From Allosaccharopolyspora coralli (GTDB taxonomy: Bacteria; Actinomycetota; Actinomycetes; Mycobacteriales; Pseudonocardiaceae), in NCBI RefSeq assembly GCF_009664835.1, contig NZ_CP045929.1, positions 2,604,001 to 2,668,000 on the forward strand: a stretch of 64,000 nucleotides of DNA, in the 5' to 3' direction. The first letter of the stretch is position 1. Each line of letters begins with the position of its first letter. The notes beneath the pieces are model-generated. The model worked only from the letters and a program-made list of their open reading frames with translations. It was not told the DNA's origin and did no database searches. The position numbers were made by a program, and so were the translations under genes. This document shows positions 1-8,628 of this stretch, piece after piece.

Positions 1-1
1 G

Positions 2-484
2 CCTGGCGTCGACGCCCACGCAGCTCTGAATCAGGCGGCAACGCGGTACCGAATCCTGCCGCTTGGCGGCGAGCTTGCAGGCTGGCTACGAACACTCAAG
101 CAATACACACTGCATGGCCCCGCCTTCGTCATCGTAAGCCCGCAGGGCGCGTTCCTGTTGAGCGCACCAGATCGTGCCTTCCTAGCCTGCGAGCTGCAGC
201 ACCTACCAGAACCACTACACACAATGGACGTCGCGGTACTGCACACCGGCCTGATTCAGGCACTTTGGCGCGTACGCGAAGGACATATCCATTACGAAGC
301 CAACGCAGCCACAGCAGTCCAGCAGGTCCGTCAGCGGGGAGGCCTGGCGGTGTTGCTCGCACCGCCGCGGCAGGAGGAAGTCAAGCGTGCGCTCGCAGCA
401 GGCGTGCGGATCCCCCGAAAAGCCTTAGCATTTGGCCCCAAACCCCACCCAGGGCTTGTGCTCCGTACCTTCGACGAAGACTGA
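2..484 (+). CDS. DUF1015-family protein, C-terminal part
   Basis: The reading frame is open from the left window edge, so the true start lies outside. The visible 160 residues end in RIPRKALAFGPKPHPGLVLR, which resembles the conserved C-terminus of DUF1015 proteins (basic-Lys, then an aromatic residue and PK..GLV.R..D). DUF1015 is widespread in bacteria but has no firmly assigned function, so none is given here. A TTG at 155 could be read as an internal start, but uninterrupted coding upstream argues against it. A diverged copy of the last 40 residues of this family recurs on the other strand at 20225–20344. Confidence 0.75.
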   Translation, partial: PGVDAHAALNQAATRYRILPLGGELAGWLRTLKQYTLHGPAFVIVSPQGAFLLSAPDRAFLACELQHLPEPLHTMDVAVLHTGLIQALWRVREGHIHYEANAATAVQQVRQRGGLAVLLAPPRQEEVKRALAAGVRIPRKALAFGPKPHPGLVLRTFDED

Positions 485-903
485 GCGGAGTGGCCCGCCA
501 ACGTCTTTGCATGAGTTCACTTTGACGTCTTGACCCTCGATAGGCTCAGTTACTGTGAGTTTGGCATGGCCACGTACATGATCGCTTCCACCATGCGAAA
601 TAAGCGACCCTGGGTCCAGATTCCGCTCCGCCGCAGACAACTCATCCACCACAAGAGAGAGCTTGACAGCAGGTCAGCCAAGATCCAAACTGTTCAGACC
701 CTTAGTAACAGTTCCACTAAGGTCCGGTCATTGGTAGCCTGTCTCGTGGATGAACGAACTAATCTATGGCATAGTTTTCACGTCGTCATCCGTCCTTTGC
801 ATTTATCCGAGGTGACCCGGCTAGCGGCGACGCTTTTCGCGTCATCAAGGTTGGGAAGTTCTTGTCGCTCATCCACTGACTCTATCGAACCGGAGGGTCC
901 CCG
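485..903. other. intergenic region, no convincing gene
   Basis: About 420 bp between the DUF1015 gene and the aminotransferase. No open frame here has homology I recognise. The only structure seen is the short inverted repeat listed at 700–722. The promoter of the downstream gene presumably lies here. Confidence 0.5.
700..722. repeat. inverted repeat, possible operator
   Basis: CCTTAGT and ACTAAGG form a perfect 7-bp inverted repeat with a 9-nt spacer, about 180 bp upstream of the aminotransferase start. It resembles, but does not match, the TACTA-N7-TAGTA operators further right. No T-run follows, so an operator is likelier than a terminator. Confidence 0.35.
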
Positions 904-2217
904 ATGGTCCTATCTCGCCGCAGCATGGTCGCCAGCCTCGGTGCTCTGGCCCCGGCGCTCACCGCGGCACGCGCGCAAGCCAGCCCACCTGCGCTGCGGA
1001 CGCCTAACCCACCAGACGGAAAAAGCCCCACCGAGGTTGCACGGGACGAGCCATACTGGCGCAAGATCGCGGCCCAGTACACCGTCAGCGACGAGTTCGT
1101 CAACCTCGAGCACGGCTACTACGGAATCATGTCCGATCCCGTTCGTCGCACGTTCCACGACAACATAGACCGACTGAACGAGCAGAATTCGCACCTTCTC
1201 AGGGGCGCGTATAAGAAAGAATCAGAAGCAATCAGGCAGGAGGTCGCGACTCAGCTCGGTGCGCGTACTGAAGAGATCGCTCTGACACAAAGTGGCACCG
1301 AAGCCCTCCAGAACTTGATTAGTGGGTACCACGATCTTGGCCCTGGCGATGCGGTTATGTATGCCGATCTCGACTACCCGGACATGACCGATACCATGGA
1401 CTGGCTAGGTGACCGCCGAGGCGTCGACGTTGTCACTTTCTCGATCCCTGAACCCGCCACGCGGCAAGCTGTTCTCGATACCTATGCGTCTGCTTTTCGT
1501 GATCACCCGCGGGTCAAGCTTCTGCTGCTCAGTCACGTGAACAACCGTACCGGCTTGGCCACACCAGTCCGCGAGATCGTCGCCATGGCTCGGGAGCACG
1601 AGATTGATGTCATCGTTGACGCCGCGCACTCGTGGGGCCAGCTGAATTTCACGATTGACGAGTTGGGCGCTGACTTCGTGGGCTTCTCCTTGCACAAATG
1701 GATAGGCGCTCCACTGGGTACCGGGTTCCTGTACATTCGCCAGAACAGGCTTAGCGCCATCGATGTAACTTACGCCGATGAATCACATCCGCCGAGCGAT
1801 ATCCGGTCCAGAGTGGTGTCGGGAACCCGTGACGTCGCGTGTGTCCTGTCGGTACCTTCCGCGCTTGACTTTCACAATTCGATCGGCATCGAAAACAAGC
1901 AGGCCCGACTGCAATACCTACGCGATCGCTGGGTCAATGCGGTGAAAGACGTCGACAATATCGAGATCCTCACTCCGGACGAGCCCTCTATGTACGGGGC
2001 CATCACAAGTTTCCGAGTCACCGGCCGCACAACCGAGGAGGACAACGCTGCGATCGCAAAGTACCTTTTCGATCGCTACCGGGTCTTCACGGTGGAGCGG
2101 GATGGACCGGTGAAGGGCAGTTGCGTCCGTGTCACTCCCGCGCTGTTCACGCCACTCGAACACGTCGACCGACTGGCACTGGCCCTGCGAGATGTCGCCG
2201 CACGTTTTCGAGTCTGA
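904..2217 (+). CDS. Tat-exported class V aminotransferase (isopenicillin N epimerase-like)
   Basis: A 437-residue PLP-dependent fold-type I enzyme. The N-terminus SRRSMVASLGALAPALTAA has a twin arginine and an Ala-rich hydrophobic stretch, so export through Tat is likely. The PLP site is visible as VDAAHSWGQ (Asp239 and His242) and SLHKWIGAPLGTGF, where Lys265 is the expected Schiff-base lysine. Exported proteins of the isopenicillin N epimerase/selenocysteine lyase group exist in bacteria, but their substrates are mostly unknown. No beta-lactam genes surround it, so a specific reaction cannot be assigned. It stands alone, with no close same-strand partner. The ATG at 904 follows GGAGGGTCCCCG, a good ribosome-binding site. 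Confidence 0.8.
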   Translation: MVLSRRSMVASLGALAPALTAARAQASPPALRTPNPPDGKSPTEVARDEPYWRKIAAQYTVSDEFVNLEHGYYGIMSDPVRRTFHDNIDRLNEQNSHLLRGAYKKESEAIRQEVATQLGARTEEIALTQSGTEALQNLISGYHDLGPGDAVMYADLDYPDMTDTMDWLGDRRGVDVVTFSIPEPATRQAVLDTYASAFRDHPRVKLLLLSHVNNRTGLATPVREIVAMAREHEIDVIVDAAHSWGQLNFTIDELGADFVGFSLHKWIGAPLGTGFLYIRQNRLSAIDVTYADESHPPSDIRSRVVSGTRDVACVLSVPSALDFHNSIGIENKQARLQYLRDRWVNAVKDVDNIEILTPDEPSMYGAITSFRVTGRTTEEDNAAIAKYLFDRYRVFTVERDGPVKGSCVRVTPALFTPLEHVDRLALALRDVAARFRV

Positions 2218-2524
2218 TGAGGCGTACAGATCGATCCAGAGGTAGACGGCCCACTGGTGGTTGACGTAGTCGCCAGTGGTGGACCGCTTTTCGGTTGAGC
2301 CGCTTCGCAAGGACCAGTACAAGCCAGTGTCCGGTGACCAGCTCGTCGGACAGGGCTTTGCCCAGGAAGCGGGAGAACGATCGCGGCTCCCTCACACCTC
2401 GATGTGGGCGCCTTCCGCTCGGATCTGCGCGGACTCTGGCAGCGGCGTGATCTACGGCAAAACAGCCAACTCACCGGCCCCGCCCGCAAGTCCGCTGAAG
2501 TCTCCACGCTGGCCGTGCGCCTGG

Positions 2525-2641
2525 CTCCAGCCGGCATTGGCGCACGTCAACACCCTGCTGTTCTGGTCCAACATCGATCCCTACGGACTCTTCGGCCTGG
2601 ATATGAACAAGCGCCTCGACCTTCCGAGCTCGTCTCGCTGA
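2525..2641 (+). pseudogene. Tn3-family transposase C-terminal remnant
   Basis: The frame reads ALAHVNTLLFWSNIDPYGLF, then LDMNKRLDL and a stop. It resembles the C-terminus of actinobacterial Tn3-family transposases (a 'HVNTL' block and a 'PLFW..V.PYG...L.M..RL.L' block) with the two blocks fused by an internal deletion. Nothing upstream from 2218 to 2524 extends the homology. It marks an old transposition or deletion next to the metal-resistance genes. Confidence 0.5.
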
Positions 2642-2741
2642 GCCGTTTGCTTGCGAGACACAACGGCCTGATGTTCGGCTGGGCGTGGCCGGTTCGACAC
2701 CACCGGTAGTGGTGCAGATTTGGGTTGCCTAGTATGAATCG

Positions 2742-3818
2742 ATGGCTGATCCCGACGCCGCGAGCCAGCGGTATGACGTTGTGGTGGTTGGTGCCGGGCA
2801 GGCCGGTCTGGCGCTGGGTTATCAGCTGCGTGCGGCGGGGCTGCGGTTCGTACTCGTTGAAGCTGGTGACCGTATTGGCCGCACGTGGGCTTCGCGGTGG
2901 GATTCGCTGCGTCTGTTCACTCCGGCGCAGTACTGCTCGCTGCCGGAAACTCCGTTTCCCGCCCCGCCGGATACCTATCCGGCTAAGGATCAGGTCGCGG
3001 ATTATCTGGCCGAGTACGCGCGCCGCCACGAGTTACCGGTTCGGCTTAACACCAGGGTGCAGCGTGTCGTCGCTGACGACAAAGTCGCCGGTTATGTACT
3101 CGAAACCGAGGCAGGGCGGTTACATGCCCACCAGGTTGTCCTGGCGACTGGCCCGTTCCAGGTGCCGTACATCCCATCTGTGGCCTCCGGCTTGGACGCG
3201 AGGGTGACCCAGCTGCACAGCTGCCAGTATCAGAGCCCAACTGCCTTGCCAGCAGGGCGGATTCTCGTCGTCGGCGGGGGCAACTCCGGATATCAAATCG
3301 CCGCCGAACTCGCAGCCACTCATCCAGTCGACCTGGCGGTGGGCAGGCATAACGTATCGGTGCCGCAGCGGCCATTGGGCCGCGATATCTTCTGGTGGCA
3401 GGTCGTCACCCGGCTGATCAACGTCAAGGCCGACTCCGGGCTGGGACGGCGTATGCGCGAAAACGACCAGACCGTCATCGGGATCTCTCCCAAGCAGCTA
3501 CGCGAGCTTGAGGTGACCTTTCGCCCACGGGTCGTTGCTGCCACTGGCCGCACGGTGCAGTTCGCTGATGACACGTCGCTCGATGTCGACACCGTGCTCT
3601 GGGCGACCGGGTTCTGGCAGGACCACTCGTGGGTCGACATCCCTGCCGCCAAGGACGACGCCACAGGCCGGTTACGCCACCAGCGTGGCGTGACACCGGC
3701 ACCTGGCCTGTACGTGCTCGGGCTGCCGTGGCTGCACACTACCGGTTCGGCGCTGCTCGGCTTCGTCAAGAACGACGCCGCTTACCTCGCCGACCAGATC
3801 ACCGCACGCACGCGTTAA
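2742..3818 (+). CDS. CzcO-like FAD/NADPH-dependent monooxygenase-type flavoprotein
   Basis: A 358-residue protein with an N-terminal FAD Rossmann motif GAGQAG (residues 17–22) and a second nucleotide-binding motif GGGNSG near residue 175. This is the layout of flavin-containing monooxygenases and CzcO/TrkA-type flavoproteins. It also carries WDSLRLFTP and ATGFWQDHSWV, typical of that group. CzcO-like genes often sit beside cation diffusion facilitators, and a decayed CDF fragment follows at 3900–4087. The substrate is unknown. An oxidation linked to metal or arsenic metabolism is possible but not shown. Confidence 0.75.
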   Translation: MADPDAASQRYDVVVVGAGQAGLALGYQLRAAGLRFVLVEAGDRIGRTWASRWDSLRLFTPAQYCSLPETPFPAPPDTYPAKDQVADYLAEYARRHELPVRLNTRVQRVVADDKVAGYVLETEAGRLHAHQVVLATGPFQVPYIPSVASGLDARVTQLHSCQYQSPTALPAGRILVVGGGNSGYQIAAELAATHPVDLAVGRHNVSVPQRPLGRDIFWWQVVTRLINVKADSGLGRRMRENDQTVIGISPKQLRELEVTFRPRVVAATGRTVQFADDTSLDVDTVLWATGFWQDHSWVDIPAAKDDATGRLRHQRGVTPAPGLYVLGLPWLHTTGSALLGFVKNDAAYLADQITARTR

Positions 3819-3899
3819 TCAAAGACGCTCCGCCACGCACCGCTCACGCAGCGTCCCGTGCGAACTGGCGACACCCTCGTCGTGCCCAATGGCCCTGTA

Positions 3900-4087
3900 C
3901 TTCCGAAGCTGTCCTGATCCGCAAGGGAGCCGAGGGGCGACTGGTCACTGCCGAGACGCCCGGAAATGATCACCACGCCGTTGTCGACAGTGCCCAACAG
4001 CTTCTTCTTCACGGCTATGGAGTCAGCTACCCGACCATCCAGGTCGAACCCGCCGCCCATCACCATTGCTCGGAAGCCGAATGGTGA
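3900..4087 (+). pseudogene. CDF (CzcD-type) metal transporter, C-terminal remnant
   Basis: The frame ends with VDSAQQLLLHGYGVSYPTIQ, then VEP and a His-rich tail (AAHHHCSE). This is the ferredoxin-like C-terminal domain of cation diffusion facilitators ('..LL...YG..H.T.QVEP'). No transmembrane part is present upstream, so only the cytoplasmic tail survives. Position directly behind a CzcO-like gene fits the common czcD–czcO pairing. Confidence 0.5.
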
Positions 4088-4129
4088 GCTCAGCCACCGA
4101 CGGCCGACCGTGAGCCTCGCGTAGCTGTC

Positions 4130-4957
4130 CTACCGTGACGGACTTGCCCCGTTTCTCTGCAACCAGGCCAGCGGATTGACCTTGCGACTATCGCCGTCCC
4201 ACACCTCGAAGTGCAGGTGCGGGCCGGTCGATTGGCCGCGGTTGCCCACTTCCGCGATGGTGTCGCCGGCTTCGACGCGCTCGCCTTCGCTCACCAGCGC
4301 TTGGTTGATGTGGCCATAGACAGTGATCGTGCCATCCTCGTGCTGAACTCGGACCCACAAACCGAAGCCGCTAGCAGGACCGGCCTCGATAACGACGCCA
4401 CGCTTGACCGCCTGGATCGGCGTCCCGATGCTGTTCGCGATATCGAGACCGTAGTGGGTCGTACCCCACCGGGAACCCGGCTTCGACGTCACCAGCCCTT
4501 CGACCGGCCACACCACTCGATTGCGCCGGGCTTCCCGCTCCTCAGCTTCCCGCCGGGCCGCTTCGGCGTCTGCCGCCGCTCGCTGTTCCTTGATCCGCAC
4601 ACTCTTGTTGAGCTCGACAAGCTCCGGTGACGCATTTCCACCAGTTGCGGTCTCTGCAGGCAGCAGCCTCGACCGGGCTGATTCCGCGCCCGCTTGGCTT
4701 TGCTGGTCGAACGCGATGTGGCTTATGGATGCGACGAGTGTCACGCTCTCCTTGTCGAGAGTGTCGGGATGCTCCGCTTGCGCTTCGTGGCTCGTCGCCA
4801 GGCCCGCAGCAGTCGCTGCTCCGCCCACCACGGCCAGCATCGTCACGTAAGCCCCCGCAGTACTGGACGGCCGGACCGGCCTTCGCCGACTCTCGATCAA
4901 CTTCGGCGGTTGATCCGCCGTCCGGTCACTGGAGCGACCCATAGTCATGCTGGACAT
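4130..4957 (-). CDS. M23-family peptidoglycan endopeptidase
   Basis: About 275 residues if translation starts at ATG 4957; ATGs at 4948 and 4942 are alternatives, none with a clear ribosome-binding site. An N-terminal hydrophobic segment (AYVTMLAVVGGAATAAGLA) directs export or anchoring. A Lys/Glu/Arg-rich coiled-coil-like linker follows, then a LytM/M23 domain with the zinc motifs HYGLD and GPHLHFEV. Such enzymes cut peptide cross-links in the wall. The frame remains open up to 5197, but that part is Arg/Pro-rich and lacks a signal, so it is not taken as coding. The gene stands alone. Confidence 0.82.
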   Translation of the reverse strand: MSSMTMGRSSDRTADQPPKLIESRRRPVRPSSTAGAYVTMLAVVGGAATAAGLATSHEAQAEHPDTLDKESVTLVASISHIAFDQQSQAGAESARSRLLPAETATGGNASPELVELNKSVRIKEQRAAADAEAARREAEEREARRNRVVWPVEGLVTSKPGSRWGTTHYGLDIANSIGTPIQAVKRGVVIEAGPASGFGLWVRVQHEDGTITVYGHINQALVSEGERVEAGDTIAEVGNRGQSTGPHLHFEVWDGDSRKVNPLAWLQRNGASPSR

Positions 4958-5698
4958 TGAGTTGGCATGATTCTGCTGGTGGGGTCTCACGTATGGCCTT
5001 CCGGAGGGAACGTGCGGAGGAGCTGCAGAGCCAGGCGCCGCCACTGCAACGCAACGGATTCCGGGCACCCAGATCCCACACCGAGCGGCCACTGCGCTGC
5101 CTTTGCTCGCTGGTCCCCCCGGACGCCGAATGACCCGTCGCTTCGCCGCGGACGTCGCCCACACGACAGCGCTGGTGACCGCGAGCCCTGCACGCAAGTA
5201 CCCTGTTCTGCTGCTATCGCGGATGCTGCGCGGGCGTCCGAATGGTTACCTTTTGTCACATAACCGGCCTGCTCTAGTGGCATGGGTCACTCCAACGGCC
5301 CCCGAACCGTTACCGACAGCGACCCATGAAGGTCGCGGCAAGGCTACGACAACGCCAACCACTTGTCTACGATCCCCCCTAGTTTCCCTATGCCGTCCAC
5401 TATGGACCGCGACTCAACAAGCAGACCCCTAGATGTTGCGTCTAGGGGCGGACTGTTGCTGCGCCCCCGAGTCGACCTAGCACGCCGCAAGGTTGACCGA
5501 ACGCGGGATCAACCAACCGCATCAACCGATTCGCCATGAGACACACCTGACCACACACGGCGATCGGCATCCGGCGGCGTCCCGGATACTCGCCCTAGAT
5601 AAGCAGGACATTCTCGATCGGGGTGCCGGAAGTCTGGTCGGCGGCCGTTGCTTCCTGCGGTGTTGAGGTTCCGAATCCGACCGAGCGTGCAGTTTCCG
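4958..5698. other. intergenic region between M23 peptidase and nuoN-like gene
   Basis: About 740 bp without a recognisable gene. It should hold the M23 promoter and the 3' end of the complex I-like operon. A leader for the peptidase is possible, but I could not match it to the c-di-AMP (ydaO) riboswitch. One strong inverted repeat is listed separately at 5426–5448. Confidence 0.45.
5426..5448. terminator. inverted repeat, possible terminator
   Basis: CCCCTAGA and TCTAGGGG are a perfect 8-bp inverted repeat around a 7-nt loop, about 250 bp past the end of the nuoN-like gene. There is no T-tract, so it could instead be a protein-binding site. Confidence 0.4.
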
Positions 5699-7123
5699 CT
5701 ACGGCAGCAACGAGCCGGAGATCAGGGGGAGTACGAGGCCCCCTGCGACTCCGAGGGCGAGGGAGGCGATTCCGGCCGTGTAGGCACCGAGCGCGGCGAA
5801 CCGTCCGGCCGGAACCAACGCGTTCTGCTCCCGGTCGGGAGCGGCGAGGAAGGTGGAGGCGATCCAGCGAAGGTAGTAAAAGAGGCTCGCGACGGTGTTC
5901 ACCACCGCAATGACCGCCAGCCACGTCAGGTCGCCGTCAATCGATGCAGCGAAGACTTCGAGTTTGCCGAGGAACACTGCGGTGGGCGGGGTTCCGACCA
6001 GGCCGAGCAGGCAGACGATCAGGACCGCCGCCAGTCCCGGATGTCGCCGGGCGAGACCGCGGTAGTCGGTGATCCGGAGCGCGTGTGGCAGTTCTGCGAC
6101 GACGGCGAAGGCGCCCAGGTTGGTCACGGCGTAGGCGGCCAAGTAGAACAGCAGCGCGGGCAGCGCGAGATCGCTGCGGGTGGCGACCGCGACGGCCATG
6201 AGGACGTAGCCGACTTGGCTGATCGTGGAGTAGGCCAGCAGGCGGCGGACGTTGTCCTGGAAGAACGCGGCAAGATTGCCCAGTGTCATGGACGGGGTCG
6301 CCAGGATCGCGATCAGCAGTGGCCAGTCGAGGCTGACCGCGGGCAGTGCCTCGGCGACGAGCCGGTAGGCGGCGGCGAGGGCACCGATCTTGGGCACTGT
6401 GGTGACGAACGCGGCGACCGGTGTCGTGGCACCTTCGGTGACGTCGGGGACCCAGAAGTGCGCGGGCACCCCGCCGATCTTGAACAGCAGCCCCGCGAGG
6501 ACGGCGAGCACGCCAATGGCGACCGCGGCGTGCGAGGCGCCAGGCAGCGTGCGGGCCAGCGTGGCGTAGTCCGTGGCCCCGCCGGCGCCGTAGAGGACGG
6601 TGACGCCGGTGAGCATGAAGACCCCGAACAAGGCCCCCATAAGGTAGTACTTCAGCGATGCCTCGGTGCCCCGCGCGTTCTTGGCGAACCCGGCGAGCGC
6701 GTACAGCGGCAGGGAGGCGAGCAGGTAGGCCGCGACGAGCAGCAGCAGGTCGAGTGCGCCGACGAGCATGATCGTGCCGAGTGCGCCGAGTTGCACGAGG
6801 ACGTAGAACTCGGTTTCCCGGTGATGGGAGTCGACTGTGTCGATCGACAGGCACAGCACCAGCAGCGTGGCGGCCAGCACGATGAACCGGACCGCGTTGG
6901 TCGCCGTGTCCACGGCGAAACTGCCACCGAACACCGTCTCGGGGACTGCGCGCATCGCGACGGCGGTGGCAGCCAGGCCGACGGCACAGGCGATGGTCGC
7001 GAGCACGCGCACCCACCATTGCCGGTGCCGTGGCAGCCAGGAGCCCAGCAACAGTCCGAGCACGGCTCCGGCGACCAGCGCGAGTTCGGGGATCAGCGCG
7101 GCGGGGTTTTCGTTCATGTTCAT
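5699..7123 (-). CDS. nuoN: NADH-quinone oxidoreductase subunit N-like antiporter subunit
   Basis: A 474-residue polytopic membrane protein of the Mrp-antiporter/complex I proton-channel family. It has about 14 hydrophobic segments and the family landmarks FKIGGVPAHFWVPDV, with a key Lys and His in a broken helix, and LAYSTISQVGYVL. It would form one of three proton-pumping modules with the L and M subunits encoded upstream. ATG 7123 overlaps the nuoM stop by 4 bp, implying translational coupling. It is the last gene of the operon. Because the operon lacks NADH and Fe-S subunits, a role in true NADH oxidation is doubtful. Confidence 0.85.
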   Translation of the reverse strand: MNMNENPAALIPELALVAGAVLGLLLGSWLPRHRQWWVRVLATIACAVGLAATAVAMRAVPETVFGGSFAVDTATNAVRFIVLAATLLVLCLSIDTVDSHHRETEFYVLVQLGALGTIMLVGALDLLLLVAAYLLASLPLYALAGFAKNARGTEASLKYYLMGALFGVFMLTGVTVLYGAGGATDYATLARTLPGASHAAVAIGVLAVLAGLLFKIGGVPAHFWVPDVTEGATTPVAAFVTTVPKIGALAAAYRLVAEALPAVSLDWPLLIAILATPSMTLGNLAAFFQDNVRRLLAYSTISQVGYVLMAVAVATRSDLALPALLFYLAAYAVTNLGAFAVVAELPHALRITDYRGLARRHPGLAAVLIVCLLGLVGTPPTAVFLGKLEVFAASIDGDLTWLAVIAVVNTVASLFYYLRWIASTFLAAPDREQNALVPAGRFAALGAYTAGIASLALGVAGGLVLPLISGSLLP

Positions 7124-8625
7124 CGGCTGACCAGTCCGATCAGCGTCGTCGAGGCGGGTTCGATCACCTCGAGCAGGAAGCGTGGCAGCACACCGATGAC
7201 GATGGCCAGTCCCAGCAGTGGCAGGATCGCGGTGGCCTCGCTGGGACGCAGGTCGGTGAACCCGCTGGCCGCACCGGGAGCATCGGGTACCTGGAGTTCT
7301 CCGAGGAAAACTCGATGCAGGACCCGCAGGAACAGTCCGGCTGTGATCAGGATGCCCAGCAGCGCCAGTGCGGTGGCCACGGTGGCTGAGGCGAGGCTTC
7401 CGGTGAAGATCTGGAACTCGGCGATGAACCCGGAGAATCCGGGCAGGCCGAAGGAGGCGAAGGCGACCAGCGCCGTGGTCCCCGCGAAGACCGGCGCCGG
7501 ACCGGCCAACCCGGAGTAGGCGCCCATGTCGTAGGTGCGGCGCCGGTCGTAGAAGATCCCGGCGAGCAGGAACAGCGCGGCGGTGAGCAGGCCGTGGCTG
7601 ACCATCTGAGTCACCGCCCCGGTCACGGCCAACGAACGCGCTTGCGCATCACTACCGGCGAGGATGCCCGCGGCGCCGACGGCGAGGACGATGTAGCCCA
7701 TGTGGCTGACCGAGGTGTAGGCGACCATCCGTTTGAAGTCCTCCTGGGCCAACGCCACGAGCGCGCTGTAAAGCACCGAGACGACACCGATGATGACGAT
7801 GACGACCGCGTAGTGGCGCCATGTGTCGGGAAGCAGTGGCATCGCGATGCGGACGAAGCCGTAGGTGCCCATCTTCAGCAGAACCCCGGCCAGGATCGCC
7901 GATCCGGCGGCTGGGGCGTCGGTGTGCGCGGGCGGCAACCAGGTGTGGAACGGCACGGTCGGGGTCTTGACCGCGAGTCCGACGCCGATCGCGAGCAGCA
8001 CCAGCGCACCGTAGGAGCCGCTGCCCGCCAGCGGGTTCGCCCGGGCGAGTTCGACGATGTCGAACGTGTGGGGCTCGGCAGCCAGGTACAGCCCGATGAA
8101 CCCAAGTAGCAACGCCAGTGAGCCGATGAAGGTGTAGAGGAAGAACTTCAGCGCCGACTGGCGTGCGTTCCCGTGTCCCCACCCTGCGATCACGAAGTAC
8201 ATGCCCACAATGGACAGATCGAAGTAGACGAAGAACAGGATCAAATCGAGTGCGGTGAACAGCCCCAGGCTCACGGTCTGCAGGAACAGGAACAGCAGCA
8301 CGAAGCTCTTGATTCGCTGCGTGTTCGGCAGCGAGTAGACCGCGCAAGCGAGGAACAGCAGCGCGGTCATCGCGACCAGCGGCAGCGAAAGACCGTCGAG
8401 ACCGATGTGGTAGCCGACTCCGGCGCTGGGTATCCACCGCAGGTTCTGCTCATACGCCAGTCCGGTTCCGGCGTCATAGCCGATCCAGGCCGCCACGACC
8501 AGGGCGAAATCGGCTGCCGTGATCGCGATCCAGCTCCACACGAACACGCGACGTCCTGCCGATGTCGGCACCGCGACCAGGGCGACCGCAGCGGCCAGCG
8601 GGAGGAAGACGATCAGTGACAGCAC
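7120..8625 (-). CDS. nuoM: NADH-quinone oxidoreductase subunit M-like antiporter subunit
   Basis: A 501-residue polytopic membrane protein with NuoM hallmarks: FFVYFDLSIVGMYFVIAGWG, KTPTVPFHTWLPPAHTDAP (channel Lys and His) and MVAYTSVSHMGYIVLA. GTG 8625 follows GAGGTAGCCC, a plausible ribosome-binding site, four bases after the nuoL stop. It is the middle antiporter-like channel of complex I. The catalytic-looking residues are intact, so proton movement is possible even if the electron-input arm differs. Confidence 0.87.
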   Translation of the reverse strand: MLSLIVFLPLAAAVALVAVPTSAGRRVFVWSWIAITAADFALVVAAWIGYDAGTGLAYEQNLRWIPSAGVGYHIGLDGLSLPLVAMTALLFLACAVYSLPNTQRIKSFVLLFLFLQTVSLGLFTALDLILFFVYFDLSIVGMYFVIAGWGHGNARQSALKFFLYTFIGSLALLLGFIGLYLAAEPHTFDIVELARANPLAGSGSYGALVLLAIGVGLAVKTPTVPFHTWLPPAHTDAPAAGSAILAGVLLKMGTYGFVRIAMPLLPDTWRHYAVVIVIIGVVSVLYSALVALAQEDFKRMVAYTSVSHMGYIVLAVGAAGILAGSDAQARSLAVTGAVTQMVSHGLLTAALFLLAGIFYDRRRTYDMGAYSGLAGPAPVFAGTTALVAFASFGLPGFSGFIAEFQIFTGSLASATVATALALLGILITAGLFLRVLHRVFLGELQVPDAPGAASGFTDLRPSEATAILPLLGLAIVIGVLPRFLLEVIEPASTTLIGLVSR

Positions 8626-8628
8626 GGG

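Noticed and set aside
4958-5300. Possible ydaO/c-di-AMP riboswitch upstream of the M23 peptidase
   Set aside because: The conserved blocks expected of the class could not be found on the minus strand; only ordinary GC-rich sequence is seen.
5648-7519. Long plus-strand open frame opposite nuoN and nuoM
   Set aside because: Gln/Arg/Gly-rich antisense shadow of a high-GC membrane protein gene; no family resemblance.
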